From NCBI GenBank assembly GCA_037139495.1, contig JBAXGG010000013.1, positions 1 through 22,522 of the forward strand: 22,522 nt of DNA, written 5' to 3'. Source of the stretch: JAUPVS01 sp037139495. GTDB lineage: Bacteria > Patescibacteriota > Saccharimonadia > Saccharimonadales > JAUPVS01. Made by a program: the position numbers and the translations under genes. Positions 21,754-22,522 of this stretch are shown one piece after another (position 1 is the stretch's first letter; every line of letters starts with the position of its first letter). The notes below the pieces were generated by a model that did no database searches, had not been told where the DNA came from, and saw only the letters and a list, made by a program, of their open reading frames with translations.

Positions 21754-21873
21754 ACACCGTGTCTGGCTTACAGTTTTAGGTTCTTATGGCTGCTTACAGT
21801 TGCGGCACAGCTCAGGAATTACACCTGATTCCGGCAATTGAATTGTCAATACTAGTAGTGTAGCACGCGGTGC
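21754..21873 (-). promoter_or_regulatory. Cobalamin (B12) riboswitch, compact form
   Basis: On the minus strand the conserved core at 21832-21793 includes GGAATCAGGTGTAATTCC, then GAGCTGTGCCGCAACTGTAA. This matches the GGGAAuc-GGUG-AA-UCC and gCUGuCCCGCAACUGUaa blocks of cobalamin riboswitches. The 3' block AAGCCAGACAC (21769-21759) corresponds to the B12-box start. Closing helix: CACCG (21872-21868) with CGGTG (21759-21755). Inner stems: TCAGG/CCTGA (21828-21824, 21816-21812) and GCTG/CAGC (21811-21808, 21792-21789). Only about 23 nt separate the CAACTGTAAG and AAGCCAG blocks, so the large peripheral arms of classical adenosylcobalamin types are missing. It sits between uppP and the 468-aa gene. 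Confidence 0.85.
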
Positions 21874-21904
21874 TTACGCTATATGTAGTATTATGGACAG
21901 CTTT

Positions 21905-22522
21905 TTAGGCCCCGAGCGCTAGTGCGATCAAAACAATGGCGCTAAGGGTAATTCGATAGTAGGCAAATATGGCCAGGCTGTGGCGGGCCAAGTATCGAAG
22001 CAAAAAGCGGATAGCGAATAAGCCGCTAACAAAAGCTGTCATAACACCAATAATAACAACCGATAGCTCGCTGTTAAGCTGCTGGAATATGTGTGGTTCG
22101 GTAAAGACCTTTAGTATGGCCCCAGCGGTGATTGGAATGCCGAGTAAAAACGAAAAACGAGTGGCCGAGACGCGGTCCATACCACTAAAAAGTCCGGCTG
22201 TAATCGTGCTGCCAGAACGGGATATGCCAGGGATAATGGCGGCCGCCTGACTTAGGCCCATAATCAAGGCTTGCTTGCGAGTCGTTTTACCAAGCTTAGT
22301 CGGGTTCTTTACGTGTAGGTGATAGTAACGCTCGGCAAAGAGCATCAAAATAGCCACAATCGTTAAGTTAATAGCTACCAACCGTGGCGACCTAAAGGCC
22401 GATTCGGCTGACTTCTCTAGCAAGACACCAACGATAACAGCTGGAATGGTAGCGATTATCAGTAACCAAGCCAAGCGAGTTTTTTCGCTCTTAACAAATA
22501 GGCTCTTGAGTAATTCCCAGAT
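21905..22522 (-). CDS. uppP: Undecaprenyl-diphosphatase UppP/BacA (partial, 5' end outside the window)
   Basis: The frame is open to the window edge; 205 residues are visible of the usual 260-280. It is an integral membrane phosphatase that recycles undecaprenyl diphosphate to the monophosphate carrier for peptidoglycan synthesis. The second family motif PGISRSGSTITAGL is present. The first motif (EExxE type) would lie beyond the edge. Five or more hydrophobic segments fit the family. The sequence just inside the edge (WELLKSLFVKSEKTRLAW) is continuous with the rest, so a start at 22474 (TTG) is rejected. The stop lies 32 nt before the riboswitch. Confidence 0.92.
   Translation of the reverse strand: MWELLKSLFVKSEKTRLAWLLIIATIPAVIVGVLLEKSAESAFRSPRLVAINLTIVAILMLFAERYYHLHVKNPTKLGKTTRKQALIMGLSQAAAIIPGISRSGSTITAGLFSGMDRVSATRFSFLLGIPITAGAILKVFTEPHIFQQLNSELSVVIIGVMTAFVSGLFAIRFLLRYLARHSLAIFAYYRITLSAIVLIALALGA

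Noticed and set aside
21827..21849. TTGACA at 21849-21844 (minus) as a promoter for the 468-aa gene
   Set aside because: It lies inside the riboswitch aptamer and has no -10 at a good distance; transcription from it would lose the 5' closing strand.
22475..22522. Treating the uppP frame as starting inside the window
   Set aside because: The frame is open to the edge with sensible sequence, and the candidate start is only a TTG.

Overview
The window looks like chromosomal DNA of a small-genome Patescibacteria (CPR) bacterium, most likely a Candidatus Saccharibacteria member. This placement is an inference. It rests on the archaeal-type aspartyl-tRNA synthetase, many single-pass membrane proteins with unrecognised outer domains, a 65-residue small protein of a type I associate with Saccharibacteria, and in-frame use of TGA as a stop. 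No insertion sequence, prophage or CRISPR array was seen.

Layout. 1-525: initiator tRNA-Met (minus), a 27-codon gene with its own promoter and terminator, and an elongator-type tRNA-Met. 582-3271: an unknown cytosolic protein, a membrane-anchored protein, a DUF7144-like membrane protein, a two-helix K+ channel and an FtsB/DivIC-like divisome protein. 3333-4008: a third CAU-anticodon tRNA, interrupted in its anticodon loop by a roughly 600-nt group I intron with an HNH endonuclease gene on the opposite strand. 4078-6595: a short pilin-like gene, then on the minus strand two unknown genes overlapping a dus gene. 6649-8525: a two-gene ABC-2 exporter. 8607-11547: small conserved proteins and murC. 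11552-16934: seven close-packed minus-strand genes (CNNM/CorC-like CBS protein, aspS, a tail-anchored repeat protein, a 607-aa surface propeller protein, a short PhhB-like protein, a 2-TM protein and a MazG-like protein). 17000-19716: DsbA-like oxidoreductase and a Kef-type antiporter with an RCK domain. 19708-22522: nadD, an unknown 468-aa zinc-ribbon protein preceded by a cobalamin riboswitch, and the 3' part of uppP.

Two items stand out. First, the tRNA intron: P1, P3, P4, P6, P7, P8 and the terminal G can all be traced, and the HNH gene runs antisense through P1 into the tRNA exon. Second, a compact cobalamin (B12) riboswitch lies between uppP and the 468-aa gene, with a hairpin over that gene's Shine-Dalgarno site; nadD follows 17 nt downstream. 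A third theme is that many genes lack a Shine-Dalgarno sequence and instead have a -10-like hexamer 6-8 nt before the ATG, which suggests leaderless mRNAs.

Functionally the window mixes envelope building and division (murC, uppP, FtsB-like), envelope redox and ion handling (DsbA-like, Kef-type, K+ channel, CNNM-like), translation (three CAU tRNAs, aspS, dus) and NAD synthesis (nadD).
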